In this document: positions 32,684-42,327 of the stretch, one piece after another
How positions within the stretch are numbered: position 1 is the first letter of the stretch
How the letters are laid out: each line of letters starts with the position of its first letter
Assembly (NCBI GenBank): GCA_006226775.1
Contig: SBGD01000030.1
Coordinates: 105,004 to 169,003 of the forward strand
Source of the DNA: Paracoccaceae bacterium
GTDB taxonomy: Bacteria > Pseudomonadota > Alphaproteobacteria > Rhodobacterales > Rhodobacteraceae
Reading direction: 5' to 3'
Length of the DNA: 64,000 bases
Notes under the pieces: generated by a model
What the model saw: only the letters and a program-made list of their open reading frames with translations
What the model was told of the DNA's origin: nothing
The model's database searches: none
Position numbers and translations under genes: made by a program

Positions 32684-35416
32684 ATGACGTTCCGGGTCTC
32701 TCTTCTGATCGATGCAGACGGCAAGGCGGCTGTCCAGGAAGTGCGCCGCGTCGAAAAGGCCCAGAAGGACGCCGCCAAGGCCAGCGAAACGCTGAACAGC
32801 AAGAGCCGGGGCGCGGCCGGCGGCGTCGGCACGCTGGGCACCTCTGCCGGGTCCAGCGCCGGCCAGGTCGATACCATGGCCGATGCCAACCGGCGCGCCG
32901 CCGGGTCGATGGCCAACCTGACGGCCCAGGGCAACGACGTGATCACCATGCTGATCGCCGGGCAGAACCCGATGCAGCTGGCCATCCAGCAAGGGACCCA
33001 GATCAACCAGGTCTGGGGCCAGATGGGCGTGAAGGGCAAGGACGCCTTCAAGCTGGTCGGTGGCGCGCTCATGTCGATGGTCAGCCCGATCAACCTGATC
33101 ACCATCGGCTCGATCGCCGCCGCTGGGGCGATGGCGAACTGGTTTGCGAATGCCGGACCGGAAGCCAAGACCTTCGAAGACCGGATGGATGATCTGTCCG
33201 CGGCCGTCGATGAATACTCCAGCTTTGCCAAGCTCGCGGTGGCAGATACCAGCGAGTTGGAAGAAACGTTCGGAATAGCGTCTCGCCAGGCGCGCGGGTT
33301 CGCCGAGACCCTGAGCGCCGCAGCCCGCGACCGGGCGATCGAGGACATGAAAGCCGCCGTCGCCGAACTCGGAGATGATCTCGGTGGGCTCGAACATCAC
33401 CTGAATGCAATCCGAAGCACAGCGCCGCTGGCGCTGACCAGCCCCGAGGCGGAGGCCAATCTCCGCGATCAGCTGGCCTGGCTGCAGCGCGACTTCAATA
33501 TCACGCTCGAGCAGGCTGGACGGATCGAGGATGCCTTCGAGGCAATCAGCGCCGCCGCGACGCCTGACCAGGCCGTCTCTGCGGCGACCCGCCTAAACAC
33601 CGTCCTGACGGAAGTCTACGGCGCGGCCAACAAGATCCCCGAAGCTTTCCGCGACGCAAACACCGCCGCCGCCGAGCTGGCCCTGAAGATTGCCGAAATC
33701 ACCGCGACAGACACGTCCTTCGACGGGATCACGCCCGCCCACCGCGAGGCGATGGAGGAATACTACGCCTCGCGCATCCGGGGTGAGGAGTTCCTGGCGA
33801 ACGCGCGCGCCCGGGAAGCCGCCGACTTGATGACCAACTACCAGCTCTACGCTCAGAGCCGGATTGAATCGGATGCCAACCTCGCTGCGGCTCAGGCGAT
33901 GCTGGACGAGCTTCAGGAACAGGTCAAACTTCAGGAACTGATCGCCGTCTATGGGGCTGACAGCGCCGAGGTCGCGGAGCACAGGGCGCAGGCAGAGCGT
34001 GACGTCCTGGCGCAGAAGCTCGAAACGCTCGACGTTGCCGAAAGCGTCAAGCAGGAAGCCCTGGCAACTTTCGATGCCATCGTTTCCAACGACATCGCCA
34101 CCGGCAACTGGGCCGCGACCATGTCGGGTGTCGCGGCGGAAGTGCGGGGCATCCTGTCGGCCCTCGCCTCGATTGGCGGCGGCGTCATCGCCAACGCATC
34201 CAAGCGCATCGAAATCGAAGCCTTGCGCGCGGGCAAGTCGGTTGCCGACGCGCGCATGGCGGCGGCGGAATCGCAGATCGACATGGAATACCGGACCCGC
34301 GACGCCGCGGCGTCCAATTGGTTCGAGAAGGCGACAGCCTGGGCGGATCGCGAAGTCCAGATGAACTCGCTGCAGCTCGACCGGCAGCTCAGTGAAGAGC
34401 GCTCGGCCGCGGCCAAACGCGAAGCTTTGGCAAACCGCAAGGCGCGCGGCGGTGGCGGTCGGCGCGGCGGCGGATCGAGCCGGGCCAGTGCCGCCGACAA
34501 GGAACGCGACGCGGTCGAGAAGCTGATCACCAGCCTGCAAGGCCAACTGGCGCTCCTGCGCGAAACCGATCCCGTCCAGAAAGAGTTGTTGCGCAACCGC
34601 GAGGCGCTGAAAGGCGCGACCGACGCCGAACGCGAGGCGGTGCGCGGGTTGATCGGAACCCTCCAGGAAGAAGAGACGGCGTTGGAGCGCCAGGCCGACC
34701 TGAGCGATTACCTGAAGGACACCGGCTACGACCTGTTCCGCGGCGCGACGCAGGGCGCCGACGCCCTTGCCGATGCCGCGACCCGCGCCGCAGAGGCGCT
34801 GGCCGACGCGGTCTTCCAGGCGATCCTGCTGGGGGAAGGTCCGCTGGCCGGGATCCTGGGGGGTGGCGACGGCGGGCTGCTGGGCAGCCTGGCCGACTCG
34901 CTGGCCGGCAAGCTCTCCGGCGCCCCCGCCCGCGCCGCCGGTGGCATGGTGGGCGAGCCCGCGCCGCGCAAGTCCGACCGCCGCACCGGCTGGCGCAGTA
35001 TCGAGGCGCGCGCGGCGGGCGGCATGATCTATGGCCGGGGCGACGGGACGTCCGACGACAACCTGACCTGGCTGTCCTCGGGCGAGTTCGTGACCAACGC
35101 CAAGGCCACCGCCCGCAACCGGGGCCTGCTGGAGCGGATCAATGCCGGCGAAGACTTTCCCAGGCTCGCGGCGGGCGGCGGTATCTCGGGCGGCTCCACC
35201 GCCCCCGGCGCCGTCCAGGTCGCCTTCAGCATCGACAACCGCTCCTCGGTGCCGGTGCAGGGCGAGATCGAGGAGGTGCCCGCCCAGGGCGGCGGCCGCG
35301 CCTACAAGATGGTCCTGTCCGACATGGTGTGCAGCGCCCTGTCCACGCCCGGCGGCGGCGCGCGGCGCACCCTGAAGGACGGCTTCGGCGTCAAGCCGCG
35401 GGGGACGCGCCGATGA
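32684..35416 (+). CDS. Tail tape measure protein, 910 aa
   Basis: The N-terminus (SLLIDADGKAAVQEVRRVEK) is the usual start of prophage tail length proteins. A hydrophobic patch (MSMVSPINLITIGSIAAAGA) and long alpha-helical, alanine-rich stretches follow. The C-terminus has Gly-rich segments (ARAAGGMVGEPAP, LAAGGGISGG). Protein length sets tail length. It overlaps the next gene by 4 bp. Confidence 0.92.
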   Translation: MTFRVSLLIDADGKAAVQEVRRVEKAQKDAAKASETLNSKSRGAAGGVGTLGTSAGSSAGQVDTMADANRRAAGSMANLTAQGNDVITMLIAGQNPMQLAIQQGTQINQVWGQMGVKGKDAFKLVGGALMSMVSPINLITIGSIAAAGAMANWFANAGPEAKTFEDRMDDLSAAVDEYSSFAKLAVADTSELEETFGIASRQARGFAETLSAAARDRAIEDMKAAVAELGDDLGGLEHHLNAIRSTAPLALTSPEAEANLRDQLAWLQRDFNITLEQAGRIEDAFEAISAAATPDQAVSAATRLNTVLTEVYGAANKIPEAFRDANTAAAELALKIAEITATDTSFDGITPAHREAMEEYYASRIRGEEFLANARAREAADLMTNYQLYAQSRIESDANLAAAQAMLDELQEQVKLQELIAVYGADSAEVAEHRAQAERDVLAQKLETLDVAESVKQEALATFDAIVSNDIATGNWAATMSGVAAEVRGILSALASIGGGVIANASKRIEIEALRAGKSVADARMAAAESQIDMEYRTRDAAASNWFEKATAWADREVQMNSLQLDRQLSEERSAAAKREALANRKARGGGGRRGGGSSRASAADKERDAVEKLITSLQGQLALLRETDPVQKELLRNREALKGATDAEREAVRGLIGTLQEEETALERQADLSDYLKDTGYDLFRGATQGADALADAATRAAEALADAVFQAILLGEGPLAGILGGGDGGLLGSLADSLAGKLSGAPARAAGGMVGEPAPRKSDRRTGWRSIEARAAGGMIYGRGDGTSDDNLTWLSSGEFVTNAKATARNRGLLERINAGEDFPRLAAGGGISGGSTAPGAVQVAFSIDNRSSVPVQGEIEEVPAQGGGRAYKMVLSDMVCSALSTPGGGARRTLKDGFGVKPRGTRR

Positions 35417-35835
35417 CCGTGCCCGTCTGGCCCACGCAACTGCCGCGCCCGACGCGCCGGGGCTATGGCGCCGCGCCGCAGGATCCGCGCATCCGCCGCA
35501 ATGCCGAGACCGGCCCGCCGGGCTTCCGCCGCCGCTTCTCGTCGCATGCGCGCCTGGTCAACCTCTCGGTCATTGTCTCGCGGTTCGAAAAGGGCATCTT
35601 CGATACCTTCTGGCTGGAAGAGACCGATCGGGGATTGGTGCCGTTCTGGATGCCCGATCCAACCTCGGACGGCTGGGCGCTGCTGACCGAGGATGGCACG
35701 CCGCTGACCACCGAGGACGGCACGCCGCTGCTGATCGCCGCCCAATGGCTGTGCCTGCTGACCGAACAGCCCTCCGAGACGGTCTATGCCCAGGTGGACT
35801 TCGAGATCGCCTTCCAGGTGGCGGTGCTGCCATGA
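35413..35835 (+). CDS. Minor tail protein, 140 aa
   Basis: ATG at 35413 overlaps the tape measure stop. The sequence WPTQLPRPTRRGYGA near the start is typical of small minor tail proteins next to DUF1833 genes. It contains a short internal duplication, EDGTPL repeated directly. Exact role unknown. Confidence 0.65.
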   Translation: MTVPVWPTQLPRPTRRGYGAAPQDPRIRRNAETGPPGFRRRFSSHARLVNLSVIVSRFEKGIFDTFWLEETDRGLVPFWMPDPTSDGWALLTEDGTPLTTEDGTPLLIAAQWLCLLTEQPSETVYAQVDFEIAFQVAVLP

Positions 35836-36356
35836 GGACCGTCTCGGTCAACGCCCGCCGCGCGCATGAGGATGCCAACACCGCGCAGGTCCTGACGATG
35901 CTGATCACCGTCGAGCACGCAGACCTGGACGATCCGATCCGCCTGTCGACCGACCCGACCGAGCGCCTGTCGACCGAGCCCTTGCGCTATGGCACCCGGT
36001 CGACCTGGCTGGACGCGGATCCAGTGACCGATCCCTATTACTTCGTGCTGGTGGCCGCGACTTTGCCCTCCGACCAGGAGGATGCGCCGACGGCCTTCAG
36101 CCTCACCCTGAGCAATGTCGACAACGACATCGCGAGGCTCCTGCGCTCCTTCACCACGCCGGCCACGGTGCACATGGCGCTGGTCTTTGCGGCCACGCCC
36201 GACGTCATCGAGCAGGAGGCGCGCGGCCTCTCGCTGCTCGTGGCGGAGGGCGATGCGGAGGTGGTCGAGCTCAGCATCTCGCGCGAGGAGATCGAGGAGG
36301 AGTCGGTGCCCATGGACCGCTTCACCCGCCACCGGTTTCCGGGCCTCTTCCGATGA
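35832..36356 (+). CDS. DUF1833/DUF2163-type minor tail protein, 174 aa
   Basis: The protein reads ITVEHADLDDPIRLSTDP and AFSLTLSNVDNDIARLLRSF, typical of the DUF1833 minor tail family located before the NlpC/P60 gene in siphophages. It probably forms part of the distal tail/baseplate. Confidence 0.78.
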   Translation: MRTVSVNARRAHEDANTAQVLTMLITVEHADLDDPIRLSTDPTERLSTEPLRYGTRSTWLDADPVTDPYYFVLVAATLPSDQEDAPTAFSLTLSNVDNDIARLLRSFTTPATVHMALVFAATPDVIEQEARGLSLLVAEGDAEVVELSISREEIEEESVPMDRFTRHRFPGLFR

Positions 36357-36763
36357 GCTGGTCGGATCGCTACATCGGCTTGCCGGCCGCGAAGCTCGGA
36401 CGGGACTGGCAGGGCGTCGACTGCTGGGGGCTGTTGCGGCTGGTCTATTGGGAAGAGCTTCTGATCGATCTGCCGTCCTATGCCGGCGACTACACCGATC
36501 CGTCCGAGTGCGACGAGGTCTCGCGCCTGATCAACGCGGCCGAGGCGCGCGGTCCCTGGCAGCCGGACCATGTCATCCGGCCCTTCGATGCCCTGGTCTT
36601 CGGCGCCGGGACATACCGGACCCACATCGGCGTGGCGGTGGACCGCCGCCACATGCTGCACGTCCAGGGCCGGGACGCGGCCAAGCTGGAGCGGTTCGAT
36701 CTGGGCCGCTGGCAGCACAGGTTCAAGGGCGCTTTCAGGCATGTTGAAGGGGTCGTTGAATGA
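36353..36763 (+). CDS. NlpC/P60 peptidase of the tail tip, 136 aa
   Basis: The catalytic cysteine is in GVDCWGL (Cys24) and the catalytic histidine in THIGVAV (His91), with a second His103 in MLHVQ. It is the NlpC/P60 fold in minimal form. Tail-borne members degrade or process peptidoglycan during DNA injection or help tip assembly (lambda gpK C-terminal domain). It overlaps neighbours by 4 bp. Confidence 0.88.
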   Translation: MSWSDRYIGLPAAKLGRDWQGVDCWGLLRLVYWEELLIDLPSYAGDYTDPSECDEVSRLINAAEARGPWQPDHVIRPFDALVFGAGTYRTHIGVAVDRRHMLHVQGRDAAKLERFDLGRWQHRFKGAFRHVEGVVE

Positions 36764-39700
36764 GCCGTGATCTCGTCTCGACAACCGCAATCCCGGTGCT
36801 CGACGCCGGGCTGAGCCGCGAGGTGCAGATGCCGCAAGGCCTGAGCCTCGACGAAATGATCGACCGGGCTTTTCCGGGCCTTCCGGCCGTCGAGCGCGAG
36901 AACGTCCGCGTGCTGCTGGTGGCCCAGGACGACGTGGCCGTCGTGCATCCGGACTACTGGCGCTGCACCCGACCCAAGCCCCATGTCCAGGTGATCCTGC
37001 GCCTGGTCCCGGGCGACGACGGCGCCCTGCGGTCTGTCCTGACCGTGGTCATCACCGTCGCGGCCATGGCGCTGGGCCAGTTCTGGGCCGCGGCCATCGT
37101 GCCCACCGCCGGGCTGGGCCAGACGCTGGTGGGCGGGCTGATCACCGCCGGCCTCACCGTCGCCGGCACCATGCTGCTCAACGCGCTGATCCCGATCCAG
37201 CAACCCGACACGCCGGACCGCCCGGGCAACAGCTACGCGATCTCGGGATGGCAGAACACGGCGCGGCCGAACGAACCGGTGCCCTTCATGCTGGGCCGCC
37301 ACCGCATGGCGCCGCCCTTCGCCGCGCCGCCCTACACCACGATCATCGGCGACGAGCAGTATGTCACTGCGCTCCTGACCTTTGGCCACGGTCCGCTGGA
37401 CATCTCCGAGTTGCGCATCGGCGAGACGCTGATCGAGAACTTCACCGACGTCGAGATCGAGCTGCGCGAAGGCCGCGACGACGACACGCCAATCCCGCTC
37501 TACCCTCAGCAGGTCATTGAGGAACGGGTGGGTGCCGAATTGCAGCGCTATTACGAAGACGACGCATGGGTCGCGCCGCCGATCGTGCGCGAAAGCGCGC
37601 GGAACGCCACCGAAATGGCGGTGATCTTCGCCTTCCCGCAAGGCCTGTTCCGGGTCAAGAGCGACGGCGGCTTCCGCCCGACGCCCAACATCATCCGTAT
37701 CCGCCACCGCCTGGTCGGGGCCACCGAATGGATCGACGTGGCCGAACTCACCTTCTACGAGCAGATCCGCAAGCCGTTCTTCCGCCAGTACCGCTGGAGC
37801 CTGCCGACGCGGGGCCATTGGGAGGCCGAGATCACCCGCATGAACGCCGACACCAACAACACCGACGGCAAATATTCGATCCGCATGGACGTGGCCGCGG
37901 TGCAGAGCATCCGGCCAGAATATCCGCTCAACATCGACAAGCCGCTGGCGCTGGTCGGGTTGCGCATCAAGGCGACCGAACAGCTGAGCGGCCCGCTCGA
38001 CACCGTCAATGCCGTCGTGCAGCGCTATGCCCTGGACTGGGACGAATCGGACTGGACCGAAGCGCTCAGCCGCAACCCCGCCACCGCCTACCGCGCGGCG
38101 CTGCAGAGCCCGCAGAACCCCTTCCCGGTGACCGACGAAGAGATCGACCTGGAGCAGCTCGAAGGCTGGCACGAGTGGTGCGAGACCAAGGGCCTGAAAT
38201 ACGACTACATCCACCAGGAGTCGCAGAGCTTTCGCGAACAGCTGATGACGATCTGCGCCGCCGGCCGCGCCACGCCGCGACACGATGGGGTGCGCTGGGG
38301 CGTGGTGATCGATCGGCCCGGCGGGCTGGTGGTCGATCACATCAGCCCGCGCAATTCGCGGGACTTCCGCTGGCGCCGCAACTACCTGCGCCCGCCGCAT
38401 GCGTTCCGCGTCCAGTTCAACGACGAGACCAACGGCTGGGAAGCGGCGGAGCGCATCGTGCCCTGGCCGGGTCACGCGGGTGCCATCACCCTGACCGAGG
38501 ACCTGCCCCTGATCGGCAAGACCGATCCGGACGAGGTCTGGATCGAGACACGCCGCCGGCAACACGAGCTGACCTACCGGCTCGACAGTTTCACGGCCAT
38601 CCAGGACGGCGGCGCCCGGGTTGCGACCCGGGGCGATGTCGTGATGGCGGCGGTCGACGTGCTGGACCGTACCCTTCATGCGGCACGGATCATGAAGGTG
38701 GAAGGCCGGGCCATCGTGCTCGACGATCCCTTCGCGATGGAAGAGGGCAGCGCCTATGCGCTCCGGTACCGGACCTACGAGGACGACGAGGACGCCGTCG
38801 GCACGTCCGTCGTGGTGCCGCTGATCACCCGGCCGGGCGTGTCGGCCCTTGCCCTGGCGGCTGCGGACATCGACGCGCCGCGGATTGGCGAGATCGCGCA
38901 TTTCGGGGTTCTGGGGCAGGAGAGCCTGGAGCTGAAGCTGCGCGGCATCGAGGCCGGCGATGCCTTCGCCCAGGTGGTCCACATGGTGGCCGCCGCGCCC
39001 GAGATCGACACGCTCACCGATGCCGAGGTTCCGACCACCTGGACCGGCCAGGTCGGCGAAATCCTCTTCGACCCCTCGACCGCCGCAGAGGCGCCCGACG
39101 TGCCGATCATCTCGATCATTGAAGAGGTCAACCAGACCGTCGAATACGTCGGTGGTGTGCCGAGTGTGACCTACGACATCTTCGTGAGCTTGGCACCGGG
39201 CAGCGACACGACGGTGCTGCCAGTGAAATACGAGCTCGACTACCGCTTGGTCGGCGCGCCCACCTGGACCACGATCGAGGAGTTCTGGACCACGTCGGGT
39301 GTCGAACTCGGGCCATTCGTGATCGACGACGCCGTCGAAATCCGCGCCCGGGCCCTGGCCTTCGACGGGACCCCCAGCGCCTACACCGATACCGAGGTCA
39401 TCGACGTGGGCGACTCGGCCGGCACCCGCCCGATCGCGCTCGACGACGATGCAATCACCGTCACGCCCGGCCTCGGCCACGTGACTGTCCAGTTCGCCGT
39501 CAGCGACCCCAACACCGCCGAGGTCCAGATTTACCGCGTGCCGGATGGCGACACGCTCGATCCCGATCTGCACGCCGTGGGCGCCCCGATCGCGGTCATG
39601 GCCGGCGGCAGCTACTCCTTCATCGACGGCGATTCAACGCGGGTTGATCTGGCCTTGAATGGCGGTTTCGACAGCGCCGCGAGTTGGACCGAGGGGACGG

Positions 39701-40110
39701 GCTGGAGCATCGGATCCGGCGTGGCGACGCACAGTTCAGGCAGCGCCGGGCGGCTGTCGCAGGCCACCTCGGCCCTCACCGGCAATCAGCGCATCGCCGT
39801 GACGGTCTCGGGACGGACAGCAGGCGAGATAAGCCCGGTGCTCACCGGCAGCGACGAAGTTTCGGGCGATGCGATCACGGCCGATGGAATCTTCGTCCAA
39901 GTGCTCGACGCCGACAGCGCAAGCGCGGCGCCGGACGGGTTCGCATTCGACGCCGACGCCGATTTCGACGGCTCAGTCGACGACGTGATCCGCTACCTTG
40001 AGACCGCCGCCTGCATCCTCTCTGGCACCTATACCTACGTCCTCGCGCCGCACAACAGTGCGAGTGTTCCCGGCCCGCTCTCGACGCCATTGTCCGTTCA
40101 AGTGATCTGA
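36760..40110 (+). CDS. Host-specificity tail tip protein (lambda J-like), 1116 aa
   Basis: The N-terminal third has two hydrophobic segments (VLTVVITVAAMALGQFWAAA and LITAGLTVAGTMLLNALI) followed by RPGNSYAISGWQNTARPNEP, typical of TipJ proteins of transposable siphophages. The central part carries the conserved SQSFREQLMTICAAGRATPR block. The C-terminal third holds fibronectin-like beta domains and a variable Ser/Asp-rich end. It contacts the host receptor. A late-promoter dyad lies inside its last 60 bp. Confidence 0.9.
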   Translation: MSRDLVSTTAIPVLDAGLSREVQMPQGLSLDEMIDRAFPGLPAVERENVRVLLVAQDDVAVVHPDYWRCTRPKPHVQVILRLVPGDDGALRSVLTVVITVAAMALGQFWAAAIVPTAGLGQTLVGGLITAGLTVAGTMLLNALIPIQQPDTPDRPGNSYAISGWQNTARPNEPVPFMLGRHRMAPPFAAPPYTTIIGDEQYVTALLTFGHGPLDISELRIGETLIENFTDVEIELREGRDDDTPIPLYPQQVIEERVGAELQRYYEDDAWVAPPIVRESARNATEMAVIFAFPQGLFRVKSDGGFRPTPNIIRIRHRLVGATEWIDVAELTFYEQIRKPFFRQYRWSLPTRGHWEAEITRMNADTNNTDGKYSIRMDVAAVQSIRPEYPLNIDKPLALVGLRIKATEQLSGPLDTVNAVVQRYALDWDESDWTEALSRNPATAYRAALQSPQNPFPVTDEEIDLEQLEGWHEWCETKGLKYDYIHQESQSFREQLMTICAAGRATPRHDGVRWGVVIDRPGGLVVDHISPRNSRDFRWRRNYLRPPHAFRVQFNDETNGWEAAERIVPWPGHAGAITLTEDLPLIGKTDPDEVWIETRRRQHELTYRLDSFTAIQDGGARVATRGDVVMAAVDVLDRTLHAARIMKVEGRAIVLDDPFAMEEGSAYALRYRTYEDDEDAVGTSVVVPLITRPGVSALALAAADIDAPRIGEIAHFGVLGQESLELKLRGIEAGDAFAQVVHMVAAAPEIDTLTDAEVPTTWTGQVGEILFDPSTAAEAPDVPIISIIEEVNQTVEYVGGVPSVTYDIFVSLAPGSDTTVLPVKYELDYRLVGAPTWTTIEEFWTTSGVELGPFVIDDAVEIRARALAFDGTPSAYTDTEVIDVGDSAGTRPIALDDDAITVTPGLGHVTVQFAVSDPNTAEVQIYRVPDGDTLDPDLHAVGAPIAVMAGGSYSFIDGDSTRVDLALNGGFDSAASWTEGTGWSIGSGVATHSSGSAGRLSQATSALTGNQRIAVTVSGRTAGEISPVLTGSDEVSGDAITADGIFVQVLDADSASAAPDGFAFDADADFDGSVDDVIRYLETAACILSGTYTYVLAPHNSASVPGPLSTPLSVQVI
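40049..40093 (+). promoter_or_regulatory. Late promoter candidate 3 (tail fibre), inside the J-like gene
   Basis: CGCAC (40049-40053), AACA, GTGCG (40058-40062), then AGTGT. The word GTGCGAGTGT is identical to copies 1 and 2, while the left arm is shorter. CATTGT starts 24 bp past the dyad (40088), matching CATTCT at the same distance in copy 1. It is 65 bp upstream of the fibre ATG. Confidence 0.55.
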
Positions 40111-40129
40111 TTTTCTCAAAGGGGCTTTC

Positions 40130-42253
40130 ATGGCGGGACAATCTACGACGACACTTTCGACGACACCCACGCTCGACGAGTTGCTGGGTCACAAAGATGG
40201 CTCCACGTCGCGCCAGACGATCGCGGATTTCGCCGCGCAGTTCCTTGTGAGGCCTGAACTGGTCATCGGCGGCCTAAACGTGCGCGCCCTCGGCGCCGTT
40301 GATGACGACAGCGCCGATGCGGCGAGCGCCTTTACATCGGCGCTGACATCCACATCCGCCATTGTCCCGGTGGGCACGTTCAAAATGAAACCAACCGGCA
40401 CATCGCCTTTCCTGTTCGGCAATTCGGCGTCCAACAATGTCTATCGCGCCGTAGCGCTGACCACCTCGGATCGAGCAATCCGAGGCCCTGGCACCGTGCA
40501 TGGCGTCAGCCGGGACGGCGTGACTGCCAGCGATATTCAGCCTGTTTTCTGCACGGACAAGAATTCGACGGTTGGCGCGGTCAAAAACCTGGCCTTTGAG
40601 GGTGTCGGCTTCGACCCCGAAAACGACGCGGACATGACCAATTCGAACCAGAGATTCGCGTATCTGGTCGGTGTGGATCGGGTGCGATTCTATCACACCC
40701 ACTGCCGGTCGAGCGGGGACCGGCGCGGGTACTATGCCCACATCCAAAATAGCAAAAACGTGCAGATCCTCGGCCACACGCACCAAAAAATGACCGGGGC
40801 CATCAACCTGCGCTACGTCGAGAATTTCGTGATGGCCGGGTGCCTGTTCGACAACTTCTCGGAGGCAATGGACTTTGATGGGGTGTCACACCGGGCCATT
40901 GTGTCCGCGACGGCCTTCGAGAGCATCGCGCGATCAACCCAGGCGCTGGACATCAATTCCCAGACGGATGGCGTTTTTTCGGGGATGACGTTCAAAACCG
41001 TCGGCAACATCGCGACGATCAACTACAAATACACCACGCCGGACAATTATGCCGACTACGTGGCGAACGAAACGCCGACTACCCTGACGCCTTCGCAACG
41101 CATCATTTTTTCGGGCTGGTCGGCGGAGAGCATCGGTGCGGACGTTACCCCCTCACTATATATTGGTGAGGACCGGGCTGAGAATGACGCCTGGGCCGGG
41201 TATCGCCCGGTACATGATATCCTACTGTCCGACTTTTTCATGCAGGATGCGAGTTACATCGAGGTGCAGGAGGCGCAAAATTTGCGCATCAGTCGGTTTG
41301 GGATGGAGGATGTGATTGCGCCAGTTTCGCGTCCTGCGGCGATTTGGGCGCAGTCGCAGTCCGGCGATGATAACGAGCTACAGGACAGCGACCTTGACAT
41401 CAGCATCGAACACGGACGTATCACCGGATCGGAGCGGGGCGCGGTACGTATCTCAAACCCGTCGCGCGCGTCGATCTTTGACCTCTACCTGCGCGACAAC
41501 GACACCGAGGCAAGTGCAGAACCAGCGGTCCGCCTGACCGCATTGCACGGGCGCGGCGCGGCGGTATTTGTCGACGGGCTGGACACCGATGGGGGTGTGA
41601 CGATCAACGGCGACAGCACGTTGGTCAGCGTGTGGGCCGGGTCCACGGCCTATGTTGTCAACAACATAGTCAGCAACGGTGGGCTGTTTTACCGCTGCAC
41701 CACGGCGGGCATGAGCGCGGGCGGGGGCGGGCCGACCACGAAGGCGGTTGGCATTACAGACGGCACCGCGACGTGGGAGTGGTTGCCCGAGCCTTACAGC
41801 ATCATCTGGGGGCCGAACAACCGCTTTAAGCCCGGCGCTGATATGACCCTGCAAGGCGACGCGCACAAGTACATCCATGGCAAGACCGTTGTCGTGCCGA
41901 TCGGGGATATTGCGGCGACGACCAATAAGACGGTCATCGCGTACATCGCGGAGCGGCGGTGCCGGATTGCACGGGCGACTTTCATGGTGACGGCTGGCAT
42001 CACCGCAGACGGGAGCAATTACCGTGGCGCGTTGCTCAAGAGCCGATTGTCCGGCGTCGAGCAGAGCATCGGCTCCTGGTCCACGGTAGCTACGTCCGTG
42101 GCAGCATATGCGCAGACCGACTTGGGCATGACAGCGACCGAGGCAAACGCCCACCTGAACCCCGGGGATGCGTTTTATGTCGTGTTCAATTACGCGGGTA
42201 CGGGCGCGGCCATGAGCGGTCTGACCTTGCAAGTCGAGGTGCTGGAGTATTGA
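40130..42253 (+). CDS. Tail fibre / beta-helix receptor-binding protein, 707 aa
   Basis: The N-terminus (TPTLDELLGHKDGSTSRQTI) is a virion-attachment module also seen in other phage fibres. The body has the look of a right-handed beta-helix (pectate-lyase superfamily), with repeated short strands and stacked Asn/Gly turns. The end is a C-terminal beta domain. It likely binds or cuts surface polysaccharide. Its base composition is visibly less GC-rich than the rest of the prophage, suggesting exchange between phages. Confidence 0.75.
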   Translation: MAGQSTTTLSTTPTLDELLGHKDGSTSRQTIADFAAQFLVRPELVIGGLNVRALGAVDDDSADAASAFTSALTSTSAIVPVGTFKMKPTGTSPFLFGNSASNNVYRAVALTTSDRAIRGPGTVHGVSRDGVTASDIQPVFCTDKNSTVGAVKNLAFEGVGFDPENDADMTNSNQRFAYLVGVDRVRFYHTHCRSSGDRRGYYAHIQNSKNVQILGHTHQKMTGAINLRYVENFVMAGCLFDNFSEAMDFDGVSHRAIVSATAFESIARSTQALDINSQTDGVFSGMTFKTVGNIATINYKYTTPDNYADYVANETPTTLTPSQRIIFSGWSAESIGADVTPSLYIGEDRAENDAWAGYRPVHDILLSDFFMQDASYIEVQEAQNLRISRFGMEDVIAPVSRPAAIWAQSQSGDDNELQDSDLDISIEHGRITGSERGAVRISNPSRASIFDLYLRDNDTEASAEPAVRLTALHGRGAAVFVDGLDTDGGVTINGDSTLVSVWAGSTAYVVNNIVSNGGLFYRCTTAGMSAGGGGPTTKAVGITDGTATWEWLPEPYSIIWGPNNRFKPGADMTLQGDAHKYIHGKTVVVPIGDIAATTNKTVIAYIAERRCRIARATFMVTAGITADGSNYRGALLKSRLSGVEQSIGSWSTVATSVAAYAQTDLGMTATEANAHLNPGDAFYVVFNYAGTGAAMSGLTLQVEVLEY

Positions 42254-42327
42254 CGCATGGTAACTAAACACTCGAACTCATGTGCAAGCGCACCAAGCTC
42301 CAGCACACCAGCCGCGAGGGCGGGTAA

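Noticed and set aside
36490..39573. 1027-codon leftward open frame opposite the J-like gene
   Set aside because: Same reason: antisense of a well-recognised tail tip gene, no motifs, no ribosome site.
42239..42306. 9-bp inverted repeat GTGCTGGAG / CTCCAGCAC around the tail fibre stop
   Set aside because: The 50-base spacing makes a functional hairpin doubtful and one arm is coding. It may be chance.
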